The notes under the pieces are model-generated. The model saw only the letters and a list, made by a program, of their open reading frames with translations, had not been told where the DNA came from and ran no database searches. A stretch of DNA of 64,000 nt, from positions 6,424,110 through 6,488,109 of the forward strand of contig NC_066518.1 of assembly GCF_024679095.1 (NCBI RefSeq), in the 5' to 3' direction. The stretch's first letter is position 1. Each line of letters opens with the position of its first letter. Origin of the DNA: Eriocheir sinensis. Lineage: Eukaryota > Arthropoda > Malacostraca > Decapoda > Varunidae. Positions 14,560 to 27,268 of the stretch are shown in pieces. The position numbers and the translations under genes are program-made.

Positions 14560-15237
14560 CCGTCTTAAGAAAGTTAGGGAGGAAAGGTGATGCTATCTGA
14601 AAAAGGGAGAAGTTAAGGGAGGAGGGGGAAAGAGGTAGATGAGAAGGGAGGGAAAGACGGGAGCAGAAAGGGAGGAATATCAGCCCGTCTTGAGAGGAGG
14701 GAAAGAGGTGATGCTAGCTGGAGGAGGAGGAGGAGGAAGAGGAGGAGGAGGAGGAGGAGAAGAGCAGAAGGATGAAGGACTGAAGATGGGAGGAAAGGTC
14801 TTGAGTTTGGGATAAAGAGAGAGAGAAGGCAAAGAGGAAGAGGAAGAGGAAATAATGCAAGGTAATGAAGGGAGGAGAGGAGATATAAGAGGAAGATAGT
14901 GGAGAAAAGAGGCAAATAGGGAGGAAAAAAGAGATAGAGGTAGGAAGGTGGAGAAGGGACTGGATACATAGAACGATAAAAGGAGAAAAGGTAGAGAAAA
15001 GAGGAGGAAGGAAATAGAGAGGAAGGGAAAGAAAGAAACACAAAAGGACAGAAAAAAAAGAGAAATAACGAAGAATAAAAAAGTAGGAACAGAAGATAGA
15101 CGGAGAATAAAAAGAGGAAGAGAAATATAGAGATGAAAGCAGACACAGAAGAAAAGAAAGGAACGAGATAAAACAAAGATGGACGGGAAGGAAGAACAGG
15201 AGGAGGAGGAAGAGGAGGAGGAGGAGAAATACATATA
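14560..15237. repeat. Purine-rich block beside LINE copy A
   Basis: GGAGG, GAAA and GGAA words for about 680 bp, with (GGA)n at 14720-14760 and 15200-15226. No gene. Confidence 0.85.
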
Positions 15238-15839
15238 AACACAAAAGAAGAACAAACAGCAGCAGACCTGCTGGTCCTTACGAGGCTGTTTGTGACAAGC
15301 TACACTTACTATCTAATCAAAAGTGAAAGATGAAGGACAGTAAAGGCGAAGGCTCCTCCCCACCTCCCCATCCCTCCAGCCAAAGCTGCCAGGAAAGGAA
15401 AAAGAACCATGCAGCAGGGAAAAACTGCATGGAAATTATGTAGGAAAGAGGAAAGAACTACCATTACTGTTACCACTAACCGATCGATAAAAACGGACAA
15501 GGACACCAGTATTCGAAAGAACTTAACGTTATTACGACAATGAGTAATATCTTAGTTGCTGGTTGGACTCAAAATACTTGTCTAATCTATTCTTGAAGGC
15601 CGTAACTGTTGTACTATCAACGACATCACAGGGTAGAGAGTTCCAAACATTAACAACTCGATTGAAGGAGAAGTGTTTGGCTTCGTGCGACGAGAATCTT
15701 TTACCACTTATCTTAAAATTGTGATTTCTTCTTGTTCTGTTTGATCGATCAATTGTAAAGTAATCTTCCGCATTAATATCACTGAATCCTTTAAACATTC
15801 TAAACACTTCTGTTGGATCGCCTCGCATCCTTCGTTTTC
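15238..15839 (-). mobile_element. LINE copy A, 5'-truncated CR1/jockey-like non-LTR element (minus strand)
   Basis: On the minus strand it holds the last ~100 codons of a reverse-transcriptase ORF and the whole 3' UTR. Protein and UTR match copy B (57951-59125, plus) almost throughout, for example FKMFKGFSDINAEDYFTIDR-like and NVWNSLPCDVVDSTTVTAFK sequence, then a UTR ending near GGACCAGCAGGTCTGCTG and TTTGTGTT. The 5' truncation point (15839) abuts a (GGA)n run. I infer recent common ancestry from the close identity; the clade name is from memory of CR1/jockey ORF2 C-termini. Confidence 0.85.
15532..15828 (-). pseudogene. Reverse-transcriptase C-terminal fragment (LINE copy A)
   Basis: 98 codons starting at an internal Met (MRGDPTEVFRMFKG) and ending ...NQQLRYYSLS-stop, the same C-terminus as copy B. 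The catalytic part is missing because of the 5' truncation, so it cannot encode an active enzyme. The 3' UTR follows downstream on the minus strand (15531 to 15238). Confidence 0.85.
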
Positions 15840-16030
15840 AGGAGGAAGAGGAGGAGAAGGAGGAGGACGAGGAGGAGGAGGAGGAGGAGGAAGAGGAGGT
15901 TGCAGCGGTTCCAAGGCACGGGAGATAAATTGATGTTTGTGGAGAACGTGAGCGGGAGGGAGAGAGGGAGAGAGAGAGGAGGGAGGAAGGAGGAGAAAAG
16001 AAGGATGGAGGGAAGGAGGAAAGCTTGAAA

Positions 16031-16067
<37 letters not shown>

Positions 16068-16205
16068 AGAAAAAAAAGAAATCATATAACTTTCTCCATT
16101 CTCCCTCTCTCTCTCTCTTCTCTCCTTTCTTCCCTCCTCCCTCCTCTCTTCCTCCTTCCCCCCTTCCCCCCTTCCCCCTTTCCTCCCTTCCCTTCTATTC
16201 CATAA
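15840..16205. repeat. (GGA)n, (GT)n and pyrimidine tracts
   Basis: (GGA)n at 15840-15900, purines to 16030, (GT)n at 16037-16063, then CCCTTCC-rich pyrimidines at 16093-16200. Confidence 0.88.
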
Positions 16206-16290
16206 GTTGAGGACGTTCTTAAATCAGAGACACGAAGTTATGGGAGAAAAAAATTAACCGAAAGTAAATTGGAAGTTCCCGCATATAATT

Positions 16291-16433
<143 letters not shown>

Positions 16434-16517
16434 GCAAGCTCCCTCCGGCCTCTCCATCTATCTGTGTTTTCTTTATACGAATATTTCTCGGAAGAAGGCT
16501 TTAAAATGCTTCTATCT

Positions 16518-16775
16518 TCCTCCTCCTCCTCCTCCTCCTCCTCCTCCTCTTCCTCCTCTTCCTACTCCCTGTTATCTTATTTTCTTTCCTCTCAATGCCT
16601 CCTTCATCCACCTACTCCTTTCTTTCTCTTCACACCTCCTCCTCCTCCTCCTCCTCCTCCTCCTCCTCCTCCCTGTGGCGTCGTAATGGATGGGTCAGGT
16701 CGCCGCCGCTGGTGACCTCTTGACCTCCTTCCCAGTAGCAAAGAGGAGGAGGAGGAGGAGGAGGAGGAGGAGTGC
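16518..16775. repeat. (CCT)n / (GGA)n tracts in opposite orientation
   Basis: (CCT)n at 16518-16565 and 16637-16672, then (GGA)n at 16743-16772; the last two can pair as a stem across a 70-bp loop. Confidence 0.93.
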
Positions 16776-16810
16776 TATTGCTTTGGTTGGTCTGAGGAAG
16801 AAAATCTCAC

Positions 16811-17427
<617 letters not shown>

Positions 17428-17591
17428 AGCTCGGCATCCCCACTATTTTCTATCCTTTTCCTCGTTTCTCTCTCTTCTCTTTCACTTCTCTCTCGCTCTC
17501 ATCTCTCTTACTCTCCTTTTTCTCTCTTTTTCGGTATTTTAATTAAACGCGTGATTGGCAGAGATTCAATATTTGCGCCGACCAATCGTAC

Positions 17592-17704
<113 letters not shown>

Positions 17705-18019
17705 GTCGTAAGCAGTATATTGTGCATCCTTTGAGAAGAAAATGGAAAGGCGAGAAAGGCTGAAGGAACGGAGGGAGGGATGGAGGGAGGGACGGCGGGA
17801 GAGAGAGAAGGAGGGAGGAAGGGAGTGAGGGAAGGAGGGAGTGAGGGGGAAGGAAAGGAGAAAGAGAGGGAGGGAGGGAGAGTAAAGAGGTATTGAAGGA
17901 AAGAAAAAGGATAGGAGGAGGAGGAGGAGAAGGAGAAGGTATTGAAGGAAGTAAGGGAGGAAAGGAAGGGAAATGAAAGGGGAGGAAGTCTTTTGAGGGC
18001 ATTATTCTTTTGTGTTATA

Positions 18020-18250
18020 CTCACTCATCATCATCATCATCATCATCACCATCATCACCGTCCACTTTCGCAGTCTGTTTCTCCCCCTCCTCCTCCTCCT
18101 CCTCCTCTTCCTCCTCCTGTATTTCATCAAGTGAGGTAATTACACTGTTTTTAATTAATCACTGCGAGGACACCTGCCACTGAGGAGAAGGAGGAGGAGG
18201 AGGAGGAGGAGGAGGAGGAGGAGGAGGAGGAGGAGGAGGAGGAGCAACAG
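18020..18250. repeat. (ATC)n, (CCT)n and (GGA)n tracts
   Basis: (ATC)n at 18026-18060, (CCT)n at 18084-18118, (GGA)n at 18186-18243, with a short AT-rich spacer containing GGTAATTACAC and TTAATTAATCAC between the last two. Confidence 0.92.
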
Positions 18251-18318
18251 CAACAGCGGCAGAAAGTGGAGAAGGAAGAGGAGCAGGTGGCGATGTTATT
18301 GTTGCAAATTTGAATATG

Positions 18319-18449
<131 letters not shown>

Positions 18450-18489
18450 GCCTTCCCGACCCTGAAACAAGTTTGCTCGCGAGAAAGAA

Positions 18490-18490
18490 C

Positions 18491-18521
<31 letters not shown>

Positions 18522-18760
18522 GGAGGAGAAAAACGAATACGAGAACGAGAACGAGAGGGCGGACGAGGACATGGAGAAAGAAGATGATCGACTGTGGAAG
18601 AGAGGAGGAATAGAGAAGAGAAGAGGGAAAGAAGAAGGAGGAGGAGAAGAGGAGACGAAGAAGTGAGGAGGAAGAAGAGGTGGATCAGTAGAGAAGAAAA
18701 AGGAGGCGGAAGGAGACCAGAAGGAGGAGAAAGAGGCATTGAATCCTCCTTTGGGGCTCG
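18490..18760. repeat. (GGA)n and purine block
   Basis: (GGA)n at 18497-18527, then mixed GGA/GAA sequence. Confidence 0.88.
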
Positions 18761-19190
18761 GTAAGGAGAATTGGATCCCATAAGCTGAGAAAATATAAAG
18801 ATTACGATGAAACTTACCGTCAGGGTGAGGCAGAGGACGGTGGGAGGCTGTAGCAGGGGCCTAGGGATGTAGAGGGGCTGGCAGGGTTTGGCTAGACACT
18901 TTAACAGGGTGGCTTGAGGCATGGAAGGAAAAGTGGGGAGCTCGCAAACAGTCTGGCAGGGTTTTTGAGGCATCTGACAGAGGATAGGGTGAAAGAGGGT
19001 GCAAGGAGGTGACAGGGGTGTTAGTAAAGAGCTTCCTCGGACTCTGGCAGGGGAGGGGTTGACAGGGTGTTGAATATACATGGCAGAGAACTCGTAGCAG
19101 GGGTTCAAATGGCTCTGGTAAGGTACAGGAGTTATGGAGTTGGTTGCAATGGTAGAGTGTTTGATAGTTTTTGTGGGTAACTATAATAAA
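18761..19190. other. Stretch with dispersed GGCAGGG motif
   Basis: Mixed sequence in which GGCAGGG, GACAGGG or AGCAGGGG recurs at least eight times at irregular spacing between 18850 and 19100. The minus-strand open frame over it is Pro/Cys/Leu rich; I do not recognise a product. Confidence 0.5.
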
Positions 19191-19194
19191 CTAG

Positions 19195-19780
19195 CAGGGA
19201 AAAGAAAGAGAGAAGAGAAAGCAAAGACTGAAAATACATGAAAAGAAAGGTAGAGAAAGGAAGAGACTGGAAAGAATGTTTAGAGAAGTGAGGGGAAAGA
19301 GAGGGATGCGAATGGAAGTTGAGGGGAAGGAATGGAAGGGAATTAGGAGAAGGGAAGGTAAGGGATGGGAAGAGAAGGAAGGAATGTTAGAGAAATGAAG
19401 GAGAGTTATTAGAAGGGAAGAGAAGAGAAGGGTAGGGAAGGGAGTGAAAGGACAGGGATGGGAAGGGAAGGTAAAGGAAGGAATGGAATGGAAGAGAAAT
19501 TAAGGAAAGTTATGAGAAGGAAAGGGAAGAGAAGGGAAGGGAAGGGAAGGAAAACGAAGGGAAAGGAGGGGAAGAGAAGGGAAGGGGAAGATATAGAAGG
19601 AAATGAAAGAGAAGGGGAGAGGAAGGAATGAAAATAAAGGGAATAGAATGAAAGCAAAAAATGTTAGCAGTAAGGAAGTGAAGAGAGGAGAAGGAAATAT
19701 GAAAGGAAAGAAAGGCAATGGAAAGACATGGAAGGAAGGGAAGGGAAGGGAAGGGACGCGTGTGGTCGTGGCGAAGGATG
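19195..19780. repeat. Polypurine block
   Basis: GGGAAGG/GAAGAG words for about 590 bp, nearly devoid of C. Confidence 0.88.
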
Positions 19781-19904
19781 ACGGAAGCCAATCGCCTCTC
19801 CTCTCTTCCCTTCACTTCTTTTCCTCGATTTTCTTGTCTCGTGAAAACTGTTTGGGAAAAAGGGATCAGGAAGGCTGTCTAGGAGTGATAGTGGCGGAGG
19901 CAAA

Positions 19905-20052
19905 CACGGAGGAGGAGGAGGAGGAAGAGGAAGAGGACGAGGAGGAGGAGGAGGAGCTAGTGATGGCGGTGGTGTTGGAGTAGGAGAAAGAGAAGACTGA
20001 GGAAGAGGAAGAATAAGAGAAAGAGGAGGAGGAGGAGGAGGAGGAGGAGGAA
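19905..20052. repeat. (GGA)n clusters
   Basis: Two (GGA)n runs (19908-19955 and 20023-20051) separated by mixed purine sequence. Confidence 0.9.
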
Positions 20053-20092
20053 TTAAAAAGAAGAGAAAAATTGAACGAGAAATAAATAATCT

Positions 20093-20247
<155 letters not shown>

Positions 20248-20279
20248 CATACCATTATTTCATTTGACATTCTTCACGC

Positions 20280-21290
20280 ACACCTTCCGCTCTCATAACT
20301 TCCTCCTCCTCCTCCTCCACCTGCGTCTTCCTTCTCTTCCTCCTTCCCTTCCATTTATCTTATTTACTTAACATTTTTCTTCTCTCCTTTTCTTTCCCTT
20401 TCTCCATTATTCTTTCTTTTCATCTTTTTCACTTTTTTTTCTCTCCTTCTTTCTTCTCAGTCCTAATCCGTCTTTCCTCCCGTCCCTCTTATCATGCTTT
20501 CTCACACTTCTCCTTTTTCCCTTCCTTCTCCTCCTCCCTTTATTTTCTCCTATCTTCTATTTGTCTTTCTTCACCTTCTTTCACATTTTTCTCCTTTTTC
20601 CATGATCCATTCTCTCATCCCTAACGCTATTTTCCTTTCATTTTCCTCTGTTCTCCCTCACCTTTGCTCCTTTTCCTCCCGTCCACTTCCTCCATTTACT
20701 CCCTTCTCTCTCCCTCGCCCCTTTTCTTCCTCCAATCCTCCAGCCCTCACCTACTTACTAATACCTTCATCATCCTTTCTTTCTTCTCCATTTCTCGTTC
20801 ATCTTCCTCTTCCTCCTTCTTTCCGTTGCTTATTCTTGATCTTTACTCTTTTTCTCCGTTTTTCCCACTTTCTCCCTATTTTCTTTCCCCACTTATTCTT
20901 TTTTCCTTCCCTTTCCTCTCTCTTTCTCTTCCCCTCTCTTTCCCTCACCATTCTTGCCTTCCCCTGCCTCCCCTTCTCTCTCCTTCCCTAACCTTTCTTG
21001 CCTTCGCCTACCCGCCTCTCTCCCTCTCCTCCTCCTCCTCCTCCTCCTCCTCCTCCTCCTCTCACTTTCCGTACTCAAAGAGGCGATAAAAGGAGAGCGA
21101 AAGAGATCTTGTTTTCGCTATTCTTTGTGTAGACCGCAACTTGACTCCTCTGTTTGATCTCTCTCAAGCTATCACGTCCTTAATTGTTTGTACTTTTGTT
21201 TTATTGTATTTCTAAACCCCCAAAAGTTTGCCTCTAAACCTTGTATTCTCTAACTTTTCCAACTTTCGTTCATCCTTCTCTTTCTACATC
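20280..21290. repeat. Polypyrimidine block with (CCT)n
   Basis: About 800 bp of TTCC/CTCC sequence, closed by (CCT)n at 21026-21061 and then 220 bp of mixed sequence without a gene. Confidence 0.85.
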
Positions 21291-21548
21291 TACTCTTCTT
21301 TCTCCTCCTTCTACTCCTTTTCTTTCTCCTCCGTTTACTCCTTCTCTTTCTCCTCCCTCCACTCCTCTTTTTTCTCCTTCTACTTCCTTTCTTTCCCATC
21401 CGTCTACTCCTTCTCTTTCTCCTCCGTCCTCTCCTTCTCTTTCGTCTCCGTCTTCTCCTCTATTTCCTCCCTCTACTCCTCTTCCCATCCGTCTTCTCCT
21501 TCTCTTTCTCCTCTTTCTACTCCTTCTTTTTCTCCTCCGTCTACTCCT
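21291..21548. repeat. ~27-bp pyrimidine minisatellite
   Basis: About nine degenerate units of roughly 27 bp around CTCCTCCGTCTACTCCTTCT; multiples of three keep a PPSTPSLS-like frame open. Confidence 0.8.
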
Positions 21549-21875
21549 TCATTTTTTTATTTAACTCTATTTTGCCCTTGGTCGGTCTCCTATACCATAA
21601 AAAAAGATGAACGCGTGTTGGGTTTCCTGCAAAATATACACAACGAAAGCTTGTTTTTTATACTGTTTACGTGGGGAAGACTGTTTAATTTTTTTTCCTT
21701 GGCTATTTGTTTTTTTTGCTAATTTCTTACACGAATGCATCTTTTTTTCTGAATTTAAACATGAATACAAATCTAGTGAAGAAAACTAGCGGGGTGTTTC
21801 AGCACTGAGCAGGGAGATCGTATTGGCACAGCGAATTTTACATGAATAACAGTAATACAAGTGCTGACCATCTAA
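21549..21875. other. T-rich unique-looking stretch
   Basis: No gene or repeat recognised; several poly-T runs. Confidence 0.5.
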
Positions 21876-22432
21876 CTACACCAGCTAACTCAACCAACTA
21901 TCTATGTCAACTAACTATATGTACAAGTTATTTGTATCTACACTTCTCTCTATCTAACTATGTATACCAATTTACCATCTATAACCAAATATCTATATCA
22001 AATAACTACACCAGCTAACTCAACCAACTATCTATGTCAACTAACTATATGTATCAGTTATCTGTATCTACACTTCTCTCTATCTAACTATGTATACCGA
22101 TTTACCATCTATAACCAAATATCTATACCAACATACTATCTTTATCACCATACTATCTATATCAACTAACTATCTATACCAACTATCTGTATCTATTCTT
22201 TTCTCTATCTAACTATTTATACCAACTTAACATTTATAACCAAATATCTATACAAACTAACTATGCCAATATACTATCTTTATCACCATACTATCTATAT
22301 CAACTAACTATCTGTACCAACCATTTGTATCTATACTTTTCTCTAATTAACTATATATACCAACTTACCATCTATAACCAAATATGTATACCAACTAACT
22401 ACGTCAACTAACATATACCACTAACATATACC
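21876..22432. repeat. 125-138 bp minisatellite, about 4 units
   Basis: AT-rich units starting CTACACCAGCTAACTCAACC at 21876 and 22006 (130 bp apart), continuing with diverged units whose shared TGTATCTA word falls near 22063, 22188 and 22326. Each unit is itself made of ACTATCTATACCA-like 10-13 bp sub-repeats. Confidence 0.92.
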
Positions 22433-22640
22433 AAAGAGATCGTAATGCCAACAAATAACAAATGACAAAATGAAGGCTGCTAAACGCTTGTACTGCAACT
22501 CATTTCCTATGCGTCAATGTTTACCGAGAAGGTCGTGACGTAGCGAAAGGTCAGCGTCATCGTCGTTGTCGTTATCGTTGTTTTGGCGTGTGTGATCGGA
22601 TGAAAATAACGTCCCGGGTAGCGATCGTGTGGGCGGCGAG
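22433..22640. other. Unique-looking stretch
   Basis: Nothing recognised. CpG richer than its surroundings (GTCGTGACGTAGCG, GCGTCATCGTCG). Confidence 0.5.
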
Positions 22641-22712
22641 GGTGACACGGAGGGTTATGTAATGATGGTGCGTGTGTGGGGGGTGGGCGGGGATATGTGG
22701 GGGGTGGAGGGG

Positions 22713-22761
<49 letters not shown>

Positions 22762-23006
22762 TCATAGTGATGCTTTCTTTCACCATTTTCATCTTGTTTT
22801 CTTCATCTTTTTTATCGTCCACCTCTCCATACTATTCTACTGCTTCTCATTCTCATACCTACTCTTATTCTAATATTTTTTTCTTCCTCTTCTTTTCCTC
22901 CTATTCCTCCTTTCTTCTTTTCCTCTTTCCTTCTCCTCCTCCTCATCATCATCATCAGCATCACCATCATCATCATCATCACTATCATCATCATCACCAT
23001 CATCAT
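22640..23006. repeat. G-rich, (GT)n, pyrimidine and (ATC)n run
   Basis: GGGTGG words to 22715, (GT)n 22716-22757, TTC-rich sequence, then (ATC)n at 22943-23006. Confidence 0.9.
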
Positions 23007-23165
23007 GCTAAAACCCGATCACAAGTGCGTCTCGCTGCCCAAAACCGGAGGCGGAGGCAGTAGCAGTGGTCCTAACACACCCTTCTTTGTAACTCCTTGC
23101 TGACTCCCGCCCAGGGCAGGCACGGAGGAGCTGCAACACGTGACCCTCAGTTCACGTGCGTGCGG

Positions 23166-23222
<57 letters not shown>

Positions 23223-23589
23223 CTGCGGCTGGGACACAAGGCAACACTCAGGGGACTGCGACACGCCCCCTCGCCTCTCTCCATCTCCTTCACAGTGTAT
23301 ACTGGCTTGGCGAGGGGATGAGATAGGTTCGGGCGGGGGAAGGAAAGGGGGCAGTGGATGGACTGCTTTGGTCGTGGGGAAGAAAATATAAATGCAGTTT
23401 CACTACAGACAAACACATAAATAAATATTCGTTTCCGGCAAAACAATATCATATAGCAATAGATTAAGATATATAGTTTGGCTGAAAGGAAAGGAAACGA
23501 ATACCACCACCATCACCACCATCATCACCGCACCAACAACAGCAACAATAAAAACAACGCCGACGACAGCAATAGCAGCAACAGCAGGA
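23007..23589. other. Mixed sequence with (GT)n, no gene
   Basis: (GT)n at 23167-23221. A 32-codon frame at 23005-23103 starts inside the (ATC)n run and has protein-like composition, but nothing else supports it. ACC/ATC and CAA/CAG trinucleotides lie at 23500-23588. Confidence 0.5.
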
Positions 23590-23922
23590 GGAGGCGGTGA
23601 CCGAGTGGCCAGCGTGCTGGTGCGGCGTTCAAAAAGATGCGGATTTGCGACCCTCCCGCCACGACAAACAGGATGGCAAGTTTTCAGCCATCGCCGAGTG
23701 GCCTAAGACTACCCACATGTTGTCCTGGAGACCGTCAATCAACCCGGACTTTAGATTCTCTCGAACAGAGGATCAAAGATTAGCTCCGGGGGTAGCATGA
23801 GGCAAGCAAGATGGCGCCACGATAAACACTTGGCTGCGCCACAGCGGGCAGAGGCCGACCACCAGGCCCCACCAAAAAAAGTCTATCGAAGCCATAGGTC
23901 GAACGTAAAAAAGAAAAAAAAC
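23590..23922 (+). mobile_element. tRNA-derived SINE, plus-strand copy
   Basis: About 333 bp. The head GGAGGCGGTGACCGAGTGGC carries an A-box-like TGACCGAGTGG (23598-23608); the B-box position (about 23642-23654) is decayed. The body (CCGAGTGGCCTAAGACTACC, AGCTCCGGGGGTAGCATGAG, AAGATGGCGCCACGATAAAC) matches the minus-strand copy at 33084-33445, and it ends in an A-rich tail. Two copies with the same head, body and tail order define a SINE family; the family name is unknown to me. Confidence 0.82.
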
Positions 23923-24036
23923 AGCCAAACGAAAATGAAACAAACAACAAATGAATAAACAAATCAATAACGATCAACAAAAATAACAGTAACATCTAAA
24001 TAAGACATGAAAACTGTCATAATATCAGTAAAATAA

Positions 24037-24140
<104 letters not shown>

Positions 24141-24838
24141 CGTACCCATCATCATCATCACCACCACCTCCATCAACCAATTATAATCTCCACCAATTTC
24201 CTCTTTATCAAACTTTTTCTTCCCTTCGACCCAAACTATTTTCACACTGGGGTTCGTTTTCCTTCAATGGCTAAGAATAGAGACCTCCGACAGCTATTTC
24301 TCTGGTTTTCTCTCCCTTCAGTGCAAGCCTTCGTAGGGGGAACTTGTATTTTCCACGCCTTAGAATAGCAGACCCGCATATAGCTAGCGAGGTATTTTGG
24401 TTCCACGTGTACCGATTGTTCTGAGCGAGTTTCGTCACCCAGGAATTGTCAGTATAAGGTCAGAGTAAACAGAGACCCAGATGGGGAGATGTAATTAGAA
24501 CCTTCCCCGGAACAGAGGACTAATAATGACTTGATGAGGAGGAGGAAGAGGAGGAGGAGGATGACGATGATGATTGTGAATATGGACAGGCAGGACAGGC
24601 ACAGGTGGGCAGGTGGGCAGCAGGCAGGTAAGGTTAGGTAAGCAGGTAGAAAGTTGGTTAGAACAAGACAGGTAAAAATGGAAAGGTTAGTGACAGGATA
24701 TGTTCACTACTGTCACTATTACTAATAAGAGAGGATTAAGATAGGATGTATAAAGATTAAAATGTATTAAGACAGAATGTATAGTAGACAATCACCGCTA
24801 CACTTATCACCATCTCCTCTATTACTACTATCAACACC
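24141..24838. other. Mixed sequence, no gene recognised
   Basis: 24250-24540 is balanced and repeat-free; I see no product. 24540-24700 is rich in GGA and CAGGT words. Confidence 0.5.
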
Positions 24839-24846
24839 ATGACCAT

Positions 24847-24894
<48 letters not shown>
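24839..24894. repeat. (ACT)n microsatellite
   Basis: About 18 units. Confidence 0.96.
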
Positions 24895-24896
<2 letters not shown>

Positions 24897-25005
24897 GTTG
24901 AGAAGCGGAAGAAAAACACACAAACACAATAAGTTATTCTCCGCAAGACTCCGTTCATCCCAGACTGTGTGCCCTGCAAGGCTTCCCTGTATGGATGTGT
25001 TATAG

Positions 25006-25330
<325 letters not shown>

Positions 25331-25359
25331 GATGGAGGTATTTCTTGAAGTCTCTCCAC

Positions 25360-25717
25360 GATTACTTTCCTCCATCTCTTCTTTATTTTTTTCCTTCCTT
25401 CTTCCTCTTCTTCCTCCTTCTCCACCTGTTCTATGTTCCTTTTTCCCATTTCCCCTCCCCTTTTTTCCTCCTTCTCTCTCTCCCTCCCTCCCTCCTTCCC
25501 ACAATCCTTCCTTCCACCTCCATAAACACATCGTCATCAGCTAATCTCTCTCTCCTCCTCCTCCTCCTCCTCCTCCTCGTCCTCACTTGCAATCCTTCCC
25601 TTTAATTTCCTTCCTTCCCTTCATCCTCTCCTCCTATCCCTCTTTCCTCTCCTCCTCCCCCTCCCTTATCATCTCTCTTCCTCCTCTTTTGCTTCTTTTT
25701 CTTTATCTCCTCTCTAC

Positions 25718-25788
<71 letters not shown>

Positions 25789-25820
25789 AGGTTCCTCCTC
25801 CTCCTCCTCCTCCTCCTGTT
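25360..25820. repeat. Pyrimidine block with (CCT)n and (CT)n
   Basis: TTCC-rich from 25360; (CTC)n 25553-25577; (CT)n 25720-25785; (CTC)n 25794-25817. Confidence 0.92.
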
Positions 25821-25889
25821 TAGCGAAGACAAAGAGGCAGAATCGCTCCTGTTATGTAAATTAGCTCAATAGTGACACAGAGGAAAGAT

Positions 25890-25894
<5 letters not shown>

Positions 25895-25925
<31 letters not shown>

Positions 25926-26489
25926 AACGAAGGAGTAAATTAATTAATGAATGAAAAAATAAGAAAAGAAAATACAGAAGGAAAAGAGTAAAGAAAGAAA
26001 GAAAGAGGAAAGAAAGGAAGGAAGAGGAAATATGACACACTGATTGAGGGCAAAGAGAGAAAGAAAGAAAATGGAAAAGAAAATAAGGAAGAAAAAGAAA
26101 AATAAGACAATCACTGAAGTAAAAAATAAGAGGAAGAAAAGAGAGAAGGAAAAGCTAGAGAGAAGGAGCAAAGCGATGGAGGAGGAGGATTAGGAGAAGG
26201 AAGATAAACAGAAAGGAAAAGTTAATAAAAGAGAATAAAAAAAGTTAGAGCAATGCAATGGAGTAAGAGAATGAAGAGAAAAGGGAGAAAGTAAAAAATG
26301 GAGAAGAGAAAGTTAATTAAGAATGATCGAAAAAGAAAAAAGTATAAGGAAAAACTAGAAAAAAAATAGTTAAGACGAAAATTTTGAAGGAGGAGGAGGA
26401 GGAGGAGGAGTAGAAGGAAGAGGAAGATGGAAGGAAAGGAAAGTGAAAAATAAGTAAGAAGGAAGAGGGTGAAAAATGGACACAAAGAA
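25895..26489. repeat. (GT)n then A/G-rich block
   Basis: (GT)n at 25895-25924, then AAAGAAAG and GGAAAAG words with (GGA)n at 26390-26410. No gene. Confidence 0.85.
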
Positions 26490-27020
26490 AAAGCAATAAT
26501 AGAAGGAGGAGGAGGAGAGGAAGTAAGAAAATGAGAAGAAACAGCGAAGAAGGAAAAGGAAGATAAAGTAAATAAGGAATAAAAAGTAAGAGGATGAAGA
26601 GTGGATACGAAGAGAAGGCAAATATAGGAGGAGGAGGAGGAGGAAAAGGAAGAGAATGAGAAGAAACAGCGAAGAAGGAAAAGGAAGATAAAGTAAAGAA
26701 GGAGTAAGAAGAAGGAAGAGCCTGAGAAGTGGATACGAAGAGAAGGCAAATATAGGAGGAGGAGGAGGAGGAGGAGGAGAAGTAAGAAAATGAGAAGAAA
26801 CATCGAAGAAGGAAAAGGAAGATAAAGTAAAGGAGTAAAAAGAATGAAGAGCCAGCCAGATAAGTGGATACGAAGAGAAGGCAAATATAGGAGGAGGAGG
26901 AGGAGGAGGAGGAGCGAAAGGAAGAAAATGAAAAGAAACAGCGAAAGAGGAGAAGTAAGATAAAGTAAATAAGAAGGAAGGCGAAGGAAGAGGCCGAAGA
27001 GTGGACGCGAAGAGGAAGCA
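26490..27020. repeat. 125-138 bp purine minisatellite carrying (GGA)n
   Basis: Each unit contains GAAGAAACAGCGAAGAAGGA-like sequence (starts near 26535, 26660, 26794, 26932), then GATAAAGTAAA, GTGGATACGAAGAGAAGGC and a (GGA)n run of variable length. Length variation between units sits mainly in the (GGA)n. Confidence 0.92.
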
Positions 27021-27120
27021 AATGGAAAATAAACATAACTGACGGAGATCAAAGGAAAGAAAGAAAACGAGAAAGATGAAGCGAAACACTTTTCAAACAG
27101 GAAACGGGAAACGAATGGAT

Positions 27121-27268
27121 GGGAGGAGGAGGAGGAGGAGGAGGAGGAGGAGGGGCGAGAGGAGAAGGACTAAGAGGGAAAGTTAAAGGAAGCCGAAGAT
27201 AAGGAGAAAGAAAAAGAAAAAGTGGAGAAAGAGGAGAAGAGGAGGAGGAGGAGGGGGAAAAGAGAGAG
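27121..27268. repeat. (GGA)n and purine spacer
   Basis: (GGA)n at 27124-27153; leads directly to the 3' end of LINE copy C. Confidence 0.9.

Noticed and set aside
23005..23103. 32-codon frame MLKPDHKCVSLPKTGGGGSS...
   Set aside because: Protein-like composition, but the ATG lies in an (ATC)n run, there are no splice sites, and the length is within chance.
23590..23665. Functional tRNA gene
   Set aside because: Head has an A-box but a decayed B-box and no clean acceptor stem; with the shared body and poly-A it is a SINE.
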